A stretch of 64,000 bases of DNA, from positions 124,001 to 188,000 of the forward strand of contig NZ_FQVC01000002.1 in NCBI RefSeq assembly GCF_900128975.1, given 5' to 3'. The DNA is from Devosia limi DSM 17137. Its GTDB lineage: Bacteria > Pseudomonadota > Alphaproteobacteria > Rhizobiales > Devosiaceae. Under the pieces are notes generated by a model, which saw nothing but the letters and a program-made list of their open reading frames with translations, ran no database searches and was not told the DNA's origin. How positions within the stretch are numbered: the stretch's first letter is position 1; each line of letters begins with the position of its first letter. A program made the translations under genes and the position numbers. This document shows, in pieces, positions 24,437 to 40,973 of this stretch.

Positions 24437-24703
24437 CTATTCGGCTGCGGTCCGGAATTTCTCGGTGTGGCGGGCCTTGAGGCGGTTCAGCTGATGAGCC
24501 GCGTGGGCCAGGAGGGCCGTGCGGACCTCATTGGCCGGGGCAGGGCCGGTATCGCAGCGGACCTTGAGATCGAGGGCGTAATCGCTGGCATTGCCCATGA
24601 AGGTCTCATGGATGCGAACGCGGACAACGCCGGTGGTGCGGCCGGCGATGGCCCCGTGTGGACCGTAATAGAGAACCTGGCAGGCCTTAACCTCGAACGA
24701 CAT
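24437..24703 (-). CDS. Hypothetical small protein
   Basis: 88 residues: MSFEVKACQVLYYGPHGAIA, then TTGVVRVRIHETFMGNASDY and APANEVRTALLAHAAHQLNR. GAGGGGG eight bases upstream of the ATG is a strong binding site. Predicted strands followed by one long helix. No family recognised. It is divergent from secE. Confidence 0.7.
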   Translation of the reverse strand: MSFEVKACQVLYYGPHGAIAGRTTGVVRVRIHETFMGNASDYALDLKVRCDTGPAPANEVRTALLAHAAHQLNRLKARHTEKFRTAAE

Positions 24704-24859
24704 ATATCTGCCCCCTCAGACAGAATAAATTCCACGGCAATAGATCAAACGATGCCCTTGAGGGGCTGGCAAGCCGGATTTGTATTTATCTCCATTCTTT
24801 GTTAACTCCTGCAGGCCTCCGGTTCGGAGGCGTGGTGGCAAAATCTGAGCGTCGGCCAG

Positions 24860-24888
24860 TTGCATTTGGTGGGTAAACCCTCTAGATA
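24860..24888 (+). promoter_or_regulatory. Probable promoter of secE-nusG and the rplK cluster
   Basis: TTGCAT at 24860-24865 and TAGATA at 24883-24888 with a 17-base spacer, 74 bases before secE. The -10 box is identical to that of tRNA-Gly. Confidence 0.55.
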
Positions 24889-24962
24889 CCCAACTTCCAG
24901 CCGTGCGGGTAACCTGCGCGGCCTTTGGTTTTGCACCAAAAACCCAAAGAGTTGATTCGCAT

Positions 24963-25157
24963 ATGGCCCGTACGAACCCGATCACATTCCTGCAGCAGGT
25001 GCGCACGGAAGTTTCCAAGGTTACCTGGCCGGGGCGGAATGAAGTCCTGATCTCGACGATCATGGTGCTTGTTCTGGTGACTGCTGCGAGTCTGTTCTTC
25101 CTGCTCGCCGACCAGGTCATCTCGTGGCTGGTTTCGCTGTTGTTGTCGATCCGCTGA
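24963..25157 (+). CDS. secE: Preprotein translocase subunit SecE
   Basis: 64 residues with one C-terminal membrane helix (VLISTIMVLVLVTAASLFFL region). The conserved amphipathic stretch FLQQVRTEVSKVTWPGRNE precedes it. SecE clamps SecY in the SecYEG channel. This single-helix short form is usual in alphaproteobacteria (three helices in Escherichia coli). The start is ATG 24963; an upstream frame from 24903 runs into the promoter area. nusG follows after 39 bases. Confidence 0.96.
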   Translation: MARTNPITFLQQVRTEVSKVTWPGRNEVLISTIMVLVLVTAASLFFLLADQVISWLVSLLLSIR

Positions 25158-25196
25158 GCGGGTTCGGAAATTAGAATTTAGGAGCGGCGACGCGGC

Positions 25197-25727
25197 ATGG
25201 CCAAACGCTGGTACATCGTTCAGGCTTACTCGAATTTCGAGCGCAAGGTGGCGGAATCCATCAAGGAAAAGGTCGCTCAGACCAAGCTTGAGCACCTGTT
25301 CGAAGATGTGATCGTTCCGACCGAAAAGGTCGTCGAAGTCCGTCGCGGCCGCAAGGTCGATGCCGAGCGCAAATTCTTTCCCGGCTATGTGCTGGTGAAG
25401 ATGGAAATGACCGATCAGGCATTCCACCTGATCAAGAATACACCCAAGGTTACCGGGTTCCTCGGTTCGGACAATAAGCCGATGCCGATCTCGGAAAAGG
25501 AAGCAATGGCGATCCTGCAGCAGGTGCAGGAAGGCGTCGAGCATCCCAAGCCTTCGGTTTCCTTCGAAGTGGGCGAAAATGTCCGCGTCTCGGACGGCCC
25601 ATTCGCCAGCTTCAACGGCGTGGTGGAAGAGGTCGACGAAGAGCGCGCGCGCCTCAAGGTCGAAGTGTCAATTTTCGGGCGTCCCACTCCGGTGGAGCTC
25701 GAATACGGTCAGGTCGAAAAGGTCTGA
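25197..25727 (+). CDS. nusG: Transcription termination/antitermination factor NusG
   Basis: 176 residues. MAKRWYIVQAYSNFERKVAE opens the NGN domain, which binds the RNA polymerase clamp. VLVKMEMTD and FLGSDNKPMPISEKEA are typical. The KOW domain is at EVGENVRVSDGPFASFNGVV. It links polymerase with Rho or with ribosomal S10, which is also encoded here. Confidence 0.97.
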   Translation: MAKRWYIVQAYSNFERKVAESIKEKVAQTKLEHLFEDVIVPTEKVVEVRRGRKVDAERKFFPGYVLVKMEMTDQAFHLIKNTPKVTGFLGSDNKPMPISEKEAMAILQQVQEGVEHPKPSVSFEVGENVRVSDGPFASFNGVVEEVDEERARLKVEVSIFGRPTPVELEYGQVEKV

Positions 25728-25929
25728 TCCTGTCGCGCCAGCGCGGCCCTTTCTGGTGGCTGCGGTGCAGGTGCGGCAATACCGAGTTTCTGGCGTAAGC
25801 CAGAGAACATCGCGCTTCGGCGGGATGAAATCTGTGGGAGAGGGCGGTGGCTGCCAAGCTGCCGGTCAAACCTCAGACCACAGCGTCAAACGGTCCGCGT
25901 GACAGCGGGCATTTTAAGATAGGACGATT

Positions 25930-26358
25930 ATGGCAAAGAAAATCGTTGGCTACGTAAAGCTGCAGGTACCCGCTGCCTCCGCAACGCCGTCCCCGCCGAT
26001 CGGGCCGGCACTCGGTCAGCGCGGCCTGAACATCATGGAATTCTGCAAGGCATTCAATGCTGCCACGCAGGAAATGGAAAAGGGTTCGCCCATTCCAGTC
26101 GTGATCACCGCCTATGCCGACAAGAGCTTCACTTTCGAGATGAAGCAGCCGCCGGTCACCTACTTCATCAAGAAGGCCGTCAACCTGAAGTCGGGCAGCA
26201 AGCTGCCGGGCAAGGAATCGGCTGGCACCATCACCGTGGCGCAGCTGCGTGATATCGCCGAAAAGAAGATGAAGGATCTCAACGCCGACAATATCGACGC
26301 TGCTGTGTCGATGATCGCCGGCTCTGCCCGTTCCATGGGCATTCAGGTCGAGGGCTGA
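25930..26358 (+). CDS. rplK: 50S ribosomal protein L11
   Basis: 142 residues. [20 protein letters not shown] and [20 protein letters not shown] form the N-terminal domain that meets EF-G and carries the thiostrepton-binding prolines. The C-terminal domain [20 protein letters not shown] binds the 23S GTPase-centre RNA. It follows nusG after 202 bases and precedes rplA by three bases. Confidence 0.98.
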   Translation: MAKKIVGYVKLQVPAASATPSPPIGPALGQRGLNIMEFCKAFNAATQEMEKGSPIPVVITAYADKSFTFEMKQPPVTYFIKKAVNLKSGSKLPGKESAGTITVAQLRDIAEKKMKDLNADNIDAAVSMIAGSARSMGIQVEG

Positions 26359-26361
26359 TAG

Positions 26362-27054
26362 ATGGCAAAAGCTGGCAAGAAGATCGTCAAGGCTCGTGAG
26401 GGCATCGACCGCAACAAGCTGTACAAGCTTGATGAAGCGGTGAAGATGGTCAAGGACCGGGCTTCGGCCAAGTTCGACGAAACCATCGAAATCGCGATCA
26501 ACCTCGGTGTTGATCCGCGTCACGCCGACCAGATGGTCCGTGGCGTCGTGAACCTGCCCAACGGCACCGGCAAGACCGTGCGCGTGGCTGTGTTCGCCAA
26601 GGATGCCAAGGCAGACGAAGCCCTCAAGGCTGGTGCCGACATCGTTGGCGCCGAAGACCTGATGGAACAGATCATGGCTGGCAAGATCGATTTCGATCGT
26701 TGCATTGCCACCCCTGACATGATGCCGCTGGTCGGTCGCCTGGGTAAGATCCTGGGCCCGCGCAACCTGATGCCGAACCCCAAGGTTGGCACGGTTACTC
26801 CCGATGTCGCCGGCGCCGTCAAGGCAGCCAAGGGCGGCGCCGTGGAATACCGCGTCGAGAAGGCCGGTATCCTGCACGCTGGCGTTGGCAAGGTGTCGTT
26901 CTCGAACGAAGCCCTGCTGCAGAACATCAAGGCGTTCACCGACGCCGTTCTGAAGTCCAAGCCTGCCGGTGCCAAGGGCACCTACGTCAAGCGCGTCGCC
27001 GTCTCGTCGACGATGGGCCCAGGCGTACACGTCGAGCCGGCTTCGGCTCTCTAA
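26362..27054 (+). CDS. rplA: 50S ribosomal protein L1
   Basis: 230 residues of normal length. [20 protein letters not shown] and [20 protein letters not shown] frame the two-domain L1 fold, and [17 protein letters not shown] is the family signature. L1 forms the mobile stalk beside the E site and in many bacteria represses its own rplK-rplA mRNA. Confidence 0.98.
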   Translation: MAKAGKKIVKAREGIDRNKLYKLDEAVKMVKDRASAKFDETIEIAINLGVDPRHADQMVRGVVNLPNGTGKTVRVAVFAKDAKADEALKAGADIVGAEDLMEQIMAGKIDFDRCIATPDMMPLVGRLGKILGPRNLMPNPKVGTVTPDVAGAVKAAKGGAVEYRVEKAGILHAGVGKVSFSNEALLQNIKAFTDAVLKSKPAGAKGTYVKRVAVSSTMGPGVHVEPASAL

Positions 27055-27089
27055 GAAATTCTGGACGGGTTCGCCCGTCCAGTCTTGCC

Positions 27090-27340
27090 TTCCGCAAGGA
27101 GGGTAAAGTCCTGTCCGAGACTGCCGGTGCCAACCAATCTGGGTTGGCTTAATGTCCACCGACGCCAGCATAGATGGGGTGAAAACCAAGATTTCCGGGT
27201 CCGCAAGGGCCTGTGTGTCGTGGTTCGAACCAGGCCAGTTGCCCTTAGGGGCACGGTTGACAGGCATGTAACCGTTGCTCCTCCACCCCGCACGGGGTTA
27301 GGAGGGCAGCAATTGGCAATGGTCCGGCAGTCTTTCGCCG
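27090..27340 (+). promoter_or_regulatory. L10 leader (autoregulatory rplJ mRNA leader)
   Basis: The 307-base rplA-rplJ gap has no gene but is rich in hairpins. GCCAACC-AATCTG-GGTTGGC lies near 27128-27147, followed by GCATAGATGGGGTGAAAACC near 27168, a segment I recognise from alphaproteobacterial rplJ leaders. Near the end a long hairpin pairs TTGC-CCTCC-ACCCC with GGGGT-GGAGG-GCAA (27275-27312). In other bacteria L10(L12)4 binds this leader and blocks rplJL translation. Family membership is from memory, not a covariance search. Confidence 0.6.
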
Positions 27341-27361
27341 GGCTCAATGTGGAGACTAGCA

Positions 27362-27883
27362 GTGGAAAGAGCGGAAAAGCGTGAGCTTGTCGCTTCGCTC
27401 CAGTCAGCCCTCTCGGGCGCTGGATCGATCGTCCTCGCGCAGAATACCGGTCTCACCGTGGCTCACCTTGAAACCCTTCGCCGGGACATCAAGGCAGCTG
27501 GTGGGCAGGTAAAGATCGCGAAAAACCGTCTTGCCAAGCTTGCTCTGAAAGAAACCGACAATGCGGACATGTCGGCCCTGCTTACCGGGCCGATCGTCAT
27601 TGCATATGCGGCCGACCCCATGACTGCGCCCAAGATTGCGGCGAAGTTTGCTGAAAAGAACGCAAAGTACGTCGTTCTTGGTGGCGCTATGGGCAAGACC
27701 GCTCTTGACGCGAATAACGTCAAGGCACTGGCGACCATGCCTTCGCTCGACGAACTGCGTGCAACGCTGGCCGGGATGCTCAAGCAGCCCGCAACGCGTA
27801 TCGCATCTGTCGTCGTGGCGCCGGCTGGCGGCATCGCCCGTCTGTTGGCCGCGCATGCGGAAAAGAGCAGCGAAGCAGCGTAA
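27362..27883 (+). CDS. rplJ: 50S ribosomal protein L10
   Basis: 173 residues from GTG 27362, which follows GGAG by six bases and gives the normal start MERAEKRELVASLQSALSGA. The ATG at 27347 in the same frame would add five residues unlike the family. VAHLETLRRDIKAAGGQVKI is the rRNA-binding part. The C-terminal helix PAGGIARLLAAHAEKSSEAA holds the L7/L12 dimers. Confidence 0.96.
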   Translation: MERAEKRELVASLQSALSGAGSIVLAQNTGLTVAHLETLRRDIKAAGGQVKIAKNRLAKLALKETDNADMSALLTGPIVIAYAADPMTAPKIAAKFAEKNAKYVVLGGAMGKTALDANNVKALATMPSLDELRATLAGMLKQPATRIASVVVAPAGGIARLLAAHAEKSSEAA

Positions 27884-27948
27884 CCCTACCGGCCCATTCT
27901 GGGCCATCCATGGTTCGAACCTAACACCTAAAAAGAGAGATTTATCAA

Positions 27949-28317
27949 ATGGCTGATCTCGCCAAGATCGTAGACGACCTGTCTGCCCTGACCGTTCTGG
28001 AAGCTTCGGAACTTTCGAAGATGCTGGAAGAAAAGTGGGGCGTTTCCGCCGCCGCTCCGGTCGCTGCCGCTGCTGCTGCCGCTCCGGCTGCTGCCGCTGA
28101 AGAAAAGACCGAATTTGACGTGATCCTCGCCTCGTTCGGCGACAACAAGATCAACGTCATCAAGGAAGTCCGCGCCATCACCGGTCTGGGCCTCGGCGAA
28201 GCCAAGGCACTGGTCGAAGCTGCTCCCAAGGCCATCAAGGAAGGCGCTTCGAAGGCCGAAGCTGCCGACATCAAGGCAAAGCTGGAAGCTGCCGGCGCCA
28301 AGGTCGAACTCAAGTAA
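27949..28317 (+). CDS. rplL: 50S ribosomal protein L7/L12
   Basis: 122 residues. N-terminal dimer domain [20 protein letters not shown], an Ala-rich hinge (residues 36-52), and the factor-binding domain with [20 protein letters not shown]. Contacts EF-Tu and EF-G, both encoded further on. GAGAG nine bases before the ATG. Confidence 0.98.
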   Translation: MADLAKIVDDLSALTVLEASELSKMLEEKWGVSAAAPVAAAAAAAPAAAAEEKTEFDVILASFGDNKINVIKEVRAITGLGLGEAKALVEAAPKAIKEGASKAEAADIKAKLEAAGAKVELK

Positions 28318-28340
28318 TTTCGACTTTCGACTTGAAATTT

Positions 28341-28369
28341 GCGAGATGGCGCGTTATGTGCCATCTCGC
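28341..28369 (+). terminator. Hairpin between rplL and rpoB (attenuator or partial terminator)
   Basis: A perfect 10-bp stem: GCGAGATGGC (28341-28350) and GCCATCTCGC (28360-28369) with a nine-base loop, followed by TTCTTC, which is only moderately T-rich. In Escherichia coli an attenuator or RNase III site here lowers rpoBC relative to rplJL; the same role is likely. Confidence 0.65.
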
Positions 28370-28667
28370 TTCTTCATCTCCTGGAGATGATTCGCCGCGG
28401 CCGATTGGATGGGTCGCTGGCACCAATTCGCGGAACATATGACGATTTCGATGTCTGAGGCACGCTGACGTTCCATAGACCTCATGGTTTTTGCCATGGG
28501 GCTTTTGACGTTTGTCGTGCCAATTGCCTTTCCTGCGGCTCGGGAAGGGTGCCATGGCGTCGCCGAGCTTGAGAATTCTACAGGGCAAATAACCCGAGAT
28601 CCGACGGCTGATAGTCGGCTCTTTGGTTATCTGCCTCCGAGATAACGCTAAAGAAACAGGAGCTTTC
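28370..28667. other. Leader of rpoB, no gene
   Basis: About 300 bases between the hairpin and rpoB. CTTTTGACG near 28500 could be a -35 box but I see no good -10 box at the right distance. The end carries the rpoB binding site CAGGAG. Confidence 0.45.
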
Positions 28668-32810
<4,143 letters not shown>

Positions 32811-32888
32811 ACCGGCACTTCCTACCCCCATTCACTTCCGGAAAGGTTCGGGCTTCGGCCCGGACCTGATGGAAAGAGGAGAGAATTG

Positions 32889-37097
<4,209 letters not shown>

Positions 37098-37120
37098 GCC
37101 AGGGGACATCACAAGTTCAG

Positions 37121-37147
37121 AAAAGGGGGCCGCAAGGCCCCCTTTTT
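37121..37147 (+). terminator. Rho-independent terminator after rpoC
   Basis: AAAAGGGGGCC-GCAA-GGCCCCCTTTTT: an 11-bp stem with a GCAA tetraloop running into a T tract, 24 bases after the rpoC stop. Confidence 0.93.
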
Positions 37148-37199
37148 ATTGGGTCGTTCGATTGTAAAGCCGGCGGCGTGTCGCCTGCGCCGTCCCGGG

Positions 37200-37775
37200 C
37201 TATTGCAGGCTGGCGCGATAGCCGCCAAGCATGCGCCGCATGGCGTCGGGCGCGTCGGTTCTGCCTTCAAGGGTCGCGAGCAGCCCGGTTCCCTCGATCA
37301 TCGCAAGACACTGGTCAGCCACATCTTCCGGTTTGTGCGCCATGGCGAGCAGGCCGGCATTCTGATCGTTTCGCGCCGCCTGGGTCAGTCGCGCCCGTGT
37401 CGCGGCGATCGCTTCCTGCAGGGTCACACGCACCTTGGGGAGGATGGAGAACAGAAACCGGTAGTAGGCATTCTGGTCGGGCGTGACCGTTGCGACGGAC
37501 AGCAGAAGGCGTTCATAGCCTGCCACGAGATCGTCCAGAACCGCCGCCAGGGACTCATCTGGGGATGGCGCGGACGTGCCGGCGCCGAAGAAACGCAGGA
37601 AGAAGTGCTCGATGGCGGCATCGTGCAATTCCTGCTTGTCGCGGAAATGATGATACACGGCCCCCTTTGACAGCCCGCTGGCCTTGACGATGTCGGCCAG
37701 GCTCGCGCTGTCATAGCCGCGTTCCATGAACAGGCTAAAGGCGTGCTCGATAATGGTGTCACGCGTTTCCTTCAT
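37200..37775 (-). CDS. TetR-family transcriptional regulator
   Basis: 191 residues. The DNA-binding domain MKETRDTIIEHAFSLFMERG, then YDSASLADIVKASGLSKGAV and YHHFRDKQELHDAAIEHFF, is a textbook TetR helix-turn-helix. The C-terminal ligand domain has no recognisable inducer site. It is the last gene of a three-gene operon and overlaps the acetyltransferase gene by 17 bases. The perfect palindrome ACCGACCGGTCGGT in the operon promoter is its likely operator, making it self-regulating. Confidence 0.9.
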   Translation of the reverse strand: MKETRDTIIEHAFSLFMERGYDSASLADIVKASGLSKGAVYHHFRDKQELHDAAIEHFFLRFFGAGTSAPSPDESLAAVLDDLVAGYERLLLSVATVTPDQNAYYRFLFSILPKVRVTLQEAIAATRARLTQAARNDQNAGLLAMAHKPEDVADQCLAMIEGTGLLATLEGRTDAPDAMRRMLGGYRASLQ

Positions 37776-38403
37776 CGGCACCCCGGTTTGCTCGCAACAT
37801 GCAGTAAGCCTCCACCTTACCCAGATCCACCTGTGCCACCAGTTCGAATCCCCAGCGTTGGTAACGCGAGACATTGTCGGGAGTTTCGGTGTCGAGCGCC
37901 AGGCCGACCGAGCCCCTGTCTGCGTCCGCGATGGCAATCGCGTCCTGCACCAGTGCCTTGCCAAGGCCCATCCCTTGCCGGTTGCGTGCAATGCCGACCA
38001 TGCAGAGGTAATGGTGGGGGCGGGTTGGCGCGGCAGCACGCGTGTAGCGCATATAGTCATTGAGCAATCGCGTAGCCGGACCGGCCAGCTTGAAGGCCAC
38101 GGGCAGAAACCGCAGGCCGACCCGGAGCATGCCAAACGGGCCATCCGAACGGGGCAGTTCCAGCAGCGAGCAGCCGACCAATTGACCATTCACGAAGGCG
38201 CCCCGGCGTCGTCCTTTGAGAATGCCGATCATGTCGAACATGAAGGATAGGAAGCTTGCGGTTTGCTGGTGATAGCGATCACGGTGAAAGGCGAGCAGGA
38301 ACAGTGGATCGGCTACAAATGCATCGCGCATCAAGTCGATAAAATCGAGACGATCGGCGGACGTCAGATCCCGGATAATAGGGGAGGGCCGGTCAGGCGA
38401 CAT
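37759..38403 (-). CDS. GNAT-family N-acetyltransferase
   Basis: 214 residues. The acetyl-CoA loop is CMVGIARNRQGMGLGKALVQ (motif A, R/Q-x-x-G-x-G/A), followed by LALDTETPDNVSRYQRWGFE, the usual motif B with N-x-x-x-Y-x-R-x-G-F. The N-terminal half, FIDLMRDAFVADPLFLLAF, resembles GNAT proteins that modify small molecules rather than ribosomal proteins. Its ATG lies 11 bases inside the end of the membrane protein gene, and its end overlaps the TetR gene, so all three are translationally coupled. Confidence 0.87.
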   Translation of the reverse strand: MSPDRPSPIIRDLTSADRLDFIDLMRDAFVADPLFLLAFHRDRYHQQTASFLSFMFDMIGILKGRRRGAFVNGQLVGCSLLELPRSDGPFGMLRVGLRFLPVAFKLAGPATRLLNDYMRYTRAAAPTRPHHYLCMVGIARNRQGMGLGKALVQDAIAIADADRGSVGLALDTETPDNVSRYQRWGFELVAQVDLGKVEAYCMLRANRGADEGNA

Positions 38404-38947
38404 TGCGGCTGTCCCGCGAATGGTCCACGGCGAAGTGCACCAACACCTTGAGCATGAACAGGGCCCCGATGCAGATCATCGGCTGCGTCATTCCTGGCCA
38501 AAGTGCGATGCCGGTCAAACCGATTGCCAACAGCAGACCCGCGACGAAAACCTGGTCCTGCTGGCGCTTCAGCAGGTTGACGATCACGGCCCCGGCAATG
38601 GTGAAGGCCCAGATGGCGATGGAGGCCATCAGGTCGGCGCCGAGGAGCAGGGCGGTTGCCACGATGTGACCGTGGATTGCGATAAAGACCCAGCGGTTCC
38701 GAGGACGGACTGCATAGAAGTCGTTGGTGGACCGGGTGAGATTGGCCACGCAGCCTGCGGCGATATCGGCAATGATCAGACCGGCCAGCACCAGCCGCCA
38801 GGGTGGAAGGCTGGCAAGAAGGTCGGGCGCCTGCAATGCGAGTGCGACGGGAACCGCCAGCCCGAACGCGATAATTGCCGCCAACTGAAATGGGGTCTGG
38901 CTGGTGCCAAAGACGTCATGCAGGAAGTGGGGGATTGGAATAGCCAT
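38393..38947 (-). CDS. Multi-pass membrane protein of unknown function
   Basis: 184 residues, from ATG 38947. About five helices: FQLAAIIAFGLAVPVALALQ, WRLVLAGLIIADIAAGCVAN, GHIVATALLLGADLMASIAI, VFVAGLLLAIGLTGIALW and MICIGALFMLKVLVHFAVDH. Between helices two and three sits ANLTRSTNDFYAVRPRNRWV. I do not recognise the family. First gene of the operon that also holds the acetyltransferase and TetR genes, directly behind the palindromic promoter, so it is probably what the regulator mainly controls. Confidence 0.78.
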   Translation of the reverse strand: MAIPIPHFLHDVFGTSQTPFQLAAIIAFGLAVPVALALQAPDLLASLPPWRLVLAGLIIADIAAGCVANLTRSTNDFYAVRPRNRWVFIAIHGHIVATALLLGADLMASIAIWAFTIAGAVIVNLLKRQQDQVFVAGLLLAIGLTGIALWPGMTQPMICIGALFMLKVLVHFAVDHSRDSRNVA

Positions 38948-38964
38948 CGTGATCCTCAATAAAA

Positions 38965-39007
38965 ACCGACCGGTCGGTATGTATGCTGGGGTCACAAGGC
39001 CTGTCAA
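38965..39007 (-). promoter_or_regulatory. Promoter with TetR-type palindromic operator
   Basis: Read on the minus strand: TTGACA (39007-39002), 16 bases, CATACA, then the perfect 14-bp palindrome ACCGACCGGTCGGT (38978-38965) and 17 bases later the start codon at 38947. A palindrome directly after the -10 box is a typical site for repression by a TetR-family dimer, and the operon encodes one. Confidence 0.75.
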
Positions 39008-39140
39008 CGTGGCGGCGCTCGAGGAAGCGGCGCCTGCTCGCTGTGTGCGTAGGTCTGGATGGGGAGGGAGTGCGCCAAGACGCGCAATAGGCAATGGCGG
39101 TTGTCAGGGGCGCAACGGCCCCCGACGCCTTCAGGCTCGA

Positions 39141-39608
39141 CTAGTTGTAGCCGACATGCTCGGCATATTGAGAGACGACCAGGCTCCAGAGGCCAAAGGT
39201 GGAGTCGAGATATTCGGCGGTGACGCCAACAGCGAGGTCCAGGTCCATCTCGACGCAGGCATCGTTGTCGCTGTCGAGATAAGCTCGGCTGAAACGCTTG
39301 TTGAAGTTCCAGTCATTGATGACCTCGAGCGTCGGTTTGATATCGAGGAAGCCGAGATAGAAGTTCAGGTCCTCGCAATTGGTGTGGTCGGTGCAATTGC
39401 GGAAATACACCTGATAGCTGATGCCGTTCATCTTGCCCGAGATGTGCGGATCACCATTGGACTGGGTGGTCAGGGTGGCCGAACCGTAGCCGCGGGCGGC
39501 GTTCAGCACTTCGTCCACGTCGGCGCCGGTCAACAGGCTCTGACCGTGAGCCGATGCGGTGAGGGCAACCGCCAGGGCGCCGGCGGTCAATATCGTCTGC
39601 AGCTTCAT
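39141..39608 (-). CDS. YbjN-domain secreted protein
   Basis: 155 residues. The signal peptide MKLQTILTAGALAVALTASA ends near HGQ. The body matches the YbjN fold: VDEVLNAARGYGSATLTTQS, YQVYFRNCTDHTNCEDLNFY with two Cys, and VINDWNFNKRFSRAYLDSD, the family signature N-x-W-N-x3-R-x-x-R-A-Y. The cytoplasmic YbjN relatives resemble type III secretion chaperones, but this one is exported. Function unknown. A single gene with its own leader. Confidence 0.85.
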   Translation of the reverse strand: MKLQTILTAGALAVALTASAHGQSLLTGADVDEVLNAARGYGSATLTTQSNGDPHISGKMNGISYQVYFRNCTDHTNCEDLNFYLGFLDIKPTLEVINDWNFNKRFSRAYLDSDNDACVEMDLDLAVGVTAEYLDSTFGLWSLVVSQYAEHVGYN

Positions 39609-40106
39609 CTTGTTTCCCTTGCTCCGATTCTGTTGGCGAGTCGCCCGTCACTGGACGTTGAGGCGCTCTTAGACACACGGCAAGGTGTTTCCAACCCGCC
39701 CGGGAGTCAAAAGCAGGTCGCGGCCAAGTAGCCCGCAGGGCAGGGGAAGGCTTTGCTGGCGGTTTCCCCGCCAAGGTTAAAGATTGCTGCTCAATGCAAG
39801 GGGGCTATGCAGTTTTTCACGAAAGAATCCTTGACGCATCGAGTCGCCGGCACTAAACAGCAGCTACCTTAGCGGTCGGTCGTGAATGTCGCTTCGGGGA
39901 CCTGCCATCTTGTGCGGGAACCCAGGACACTCAAACACACTGTCGGGTAGATAGACGTAGTAAATCCTTGTGCGCATGATCGTCCCCTTAATCGGGCGCC
40001 GATCCGCTGCAATTAAGGCGCCGCCGTTCCCTTTGGGTCACGAGCGAGCGCCGTTTTGGTTTGCTGTGTTGTGATCGAAACGTATTTGGACGATGGAAAG
40101 AGCTCA
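39609..40106. other. Leader region of the rpsL operon
   Basis: About 500 bases between the YbjN gene and rpsL, divergent. It holds the rpsL promoter (39831-39859) and a ~245-base untranslated leader. No gene seen. Confidence 0.5.
39831..39859 (+). promoter_or_regulatory. Probable promoter of rpsL-rpsG-fusA-tuf
   Basis: TTGACG at 39831-39836 and TAAACA at 39854-39859 with a 17-base spacer, about 245 bases before rpsL. Confidence 0.6.
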
Positions 40107-40478
40107 ATGCCCACCATTAATCAGCTGATCCGCAAACCACGCGCCAGCAAGCCAAAGCGGAACAAAGTTCCGGCGATGGAAGCCAACCCGCAGAAGCGCG
40201 GCGTTTGCTCACGTGTCTATACGACCACTCCGAAGAAGCCGAACTCGGCTCTGCGTAAGGTTGCGAAGGTTCGCCTGACCAACTCCCGCGAAGTGATCTC
40301 GTACATTCCGGGCGAAGGCCATAACCTGCAGGAGCACTCTGTCGTGCTTATCCGCGGCGGTCGTGTTCGCGACCTTCCCGGTGTCCGCTACCACGTGCTC
40401 CGCGGTGTCCTCGACACGCAGAGCGTGAAGGACCGCAAGCAGCGCCGTTCGAAGTACGGCGCGAAGCGTCCGAAGTAA
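40107..40478 (+). CDS. rpsL: 30S ribosomal protein S12
   Basis: 123 residues from ATG 40107. The decoding-site loop [19 protein letters not shown] keeps Lys43, but the second loop reads [13 protein letters not shown], with Arg88 where most bacteria have Lys. K88R is a known streptomycin-resistance change elsewhere, so the organism may be naturally less sensitive. The rest is normal to the end KYGAKRPK. Sits at the decoding centre. Confidence 0.98.
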   Translation: MPTINQLIRKPRASKPKRNKVPAMEANPQKRGVCSRVYTTTPKKPNSALRKVAKVRLTNSREVISYIPGEGHNLQEHSVVLIRGGRVRDLPGVRYHVLRGVLDTQSVKDRKQRRSKYGAKRPK

Positions 40479-40490
40479 GGAGATAGAGTC

Positions 40491-40961
40491 ATGTCCCGTC
40501 GCCACCGCGCAGAGAAGCGTGACGTTATTCCGGACGCAAAGTTCGGCGATCTCGTCCTTACCAAATTCATGAACTCCCTGATGAAGGACGGCAAGAAGTC
40601 GGCCGCAGAGAGCATCGTTTACGGTGCCTTCGACATCGTGGAAGCCAAGAGCAAGCAGGACCCGATCACGGTGTTCCATACCGCTCTCGACAACATCCGC
40701 CCGTCGGTTGAAGTCCGGTCGCGCCGCGTCGGCGGTGCCACCTACCAGGTTCCGGTTGAAGTCCGTACCGATCGTCAGCAGGCCCTGGCCATTCGCTGGC
40801 TGATCGAGTCTGCCCGCAAGCGCGGTGAGAACACCATGCGTGAACGCCTGTCGGGCGAGCTCATGGATGCTCTCAACGGTCGCGGCCAGGCCGTCAAGAA
40901 GCGCGAAGATACGCACCGTATGGCTGATGCCAACCGTGCCTTCTCGCACTACCGCTGGTAG
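40491..40961 (+). CDS. rpsG: 30S ribosomal protein S7
   Basis: 156 residues, [20 protein letters not shown] and [20 protein letters not shown] at the start, and [20 protein letters not shown], the family signature. Nucleates assembly of the 30S head and is the feedback repressor of the str operon in Escherichia coli. 12 bases after rpsL. Confidence 0.98.
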   Translation: MSRRHRAEKRDVIPDAKFGDLVLTKFMNSLMKDGKKSAAESIVYGAFDIVEAKSKQDPITVFHTALDNIRPSVEVRSRRVGGATYQVPVEVRTDRQQALAIRWLIESARKRGENTMRERLSGELMDALNGRGQAVKKREDTHRMADANRAFSHYRW

Positions 40962-40973
40962 TTGGAGCTTAAA

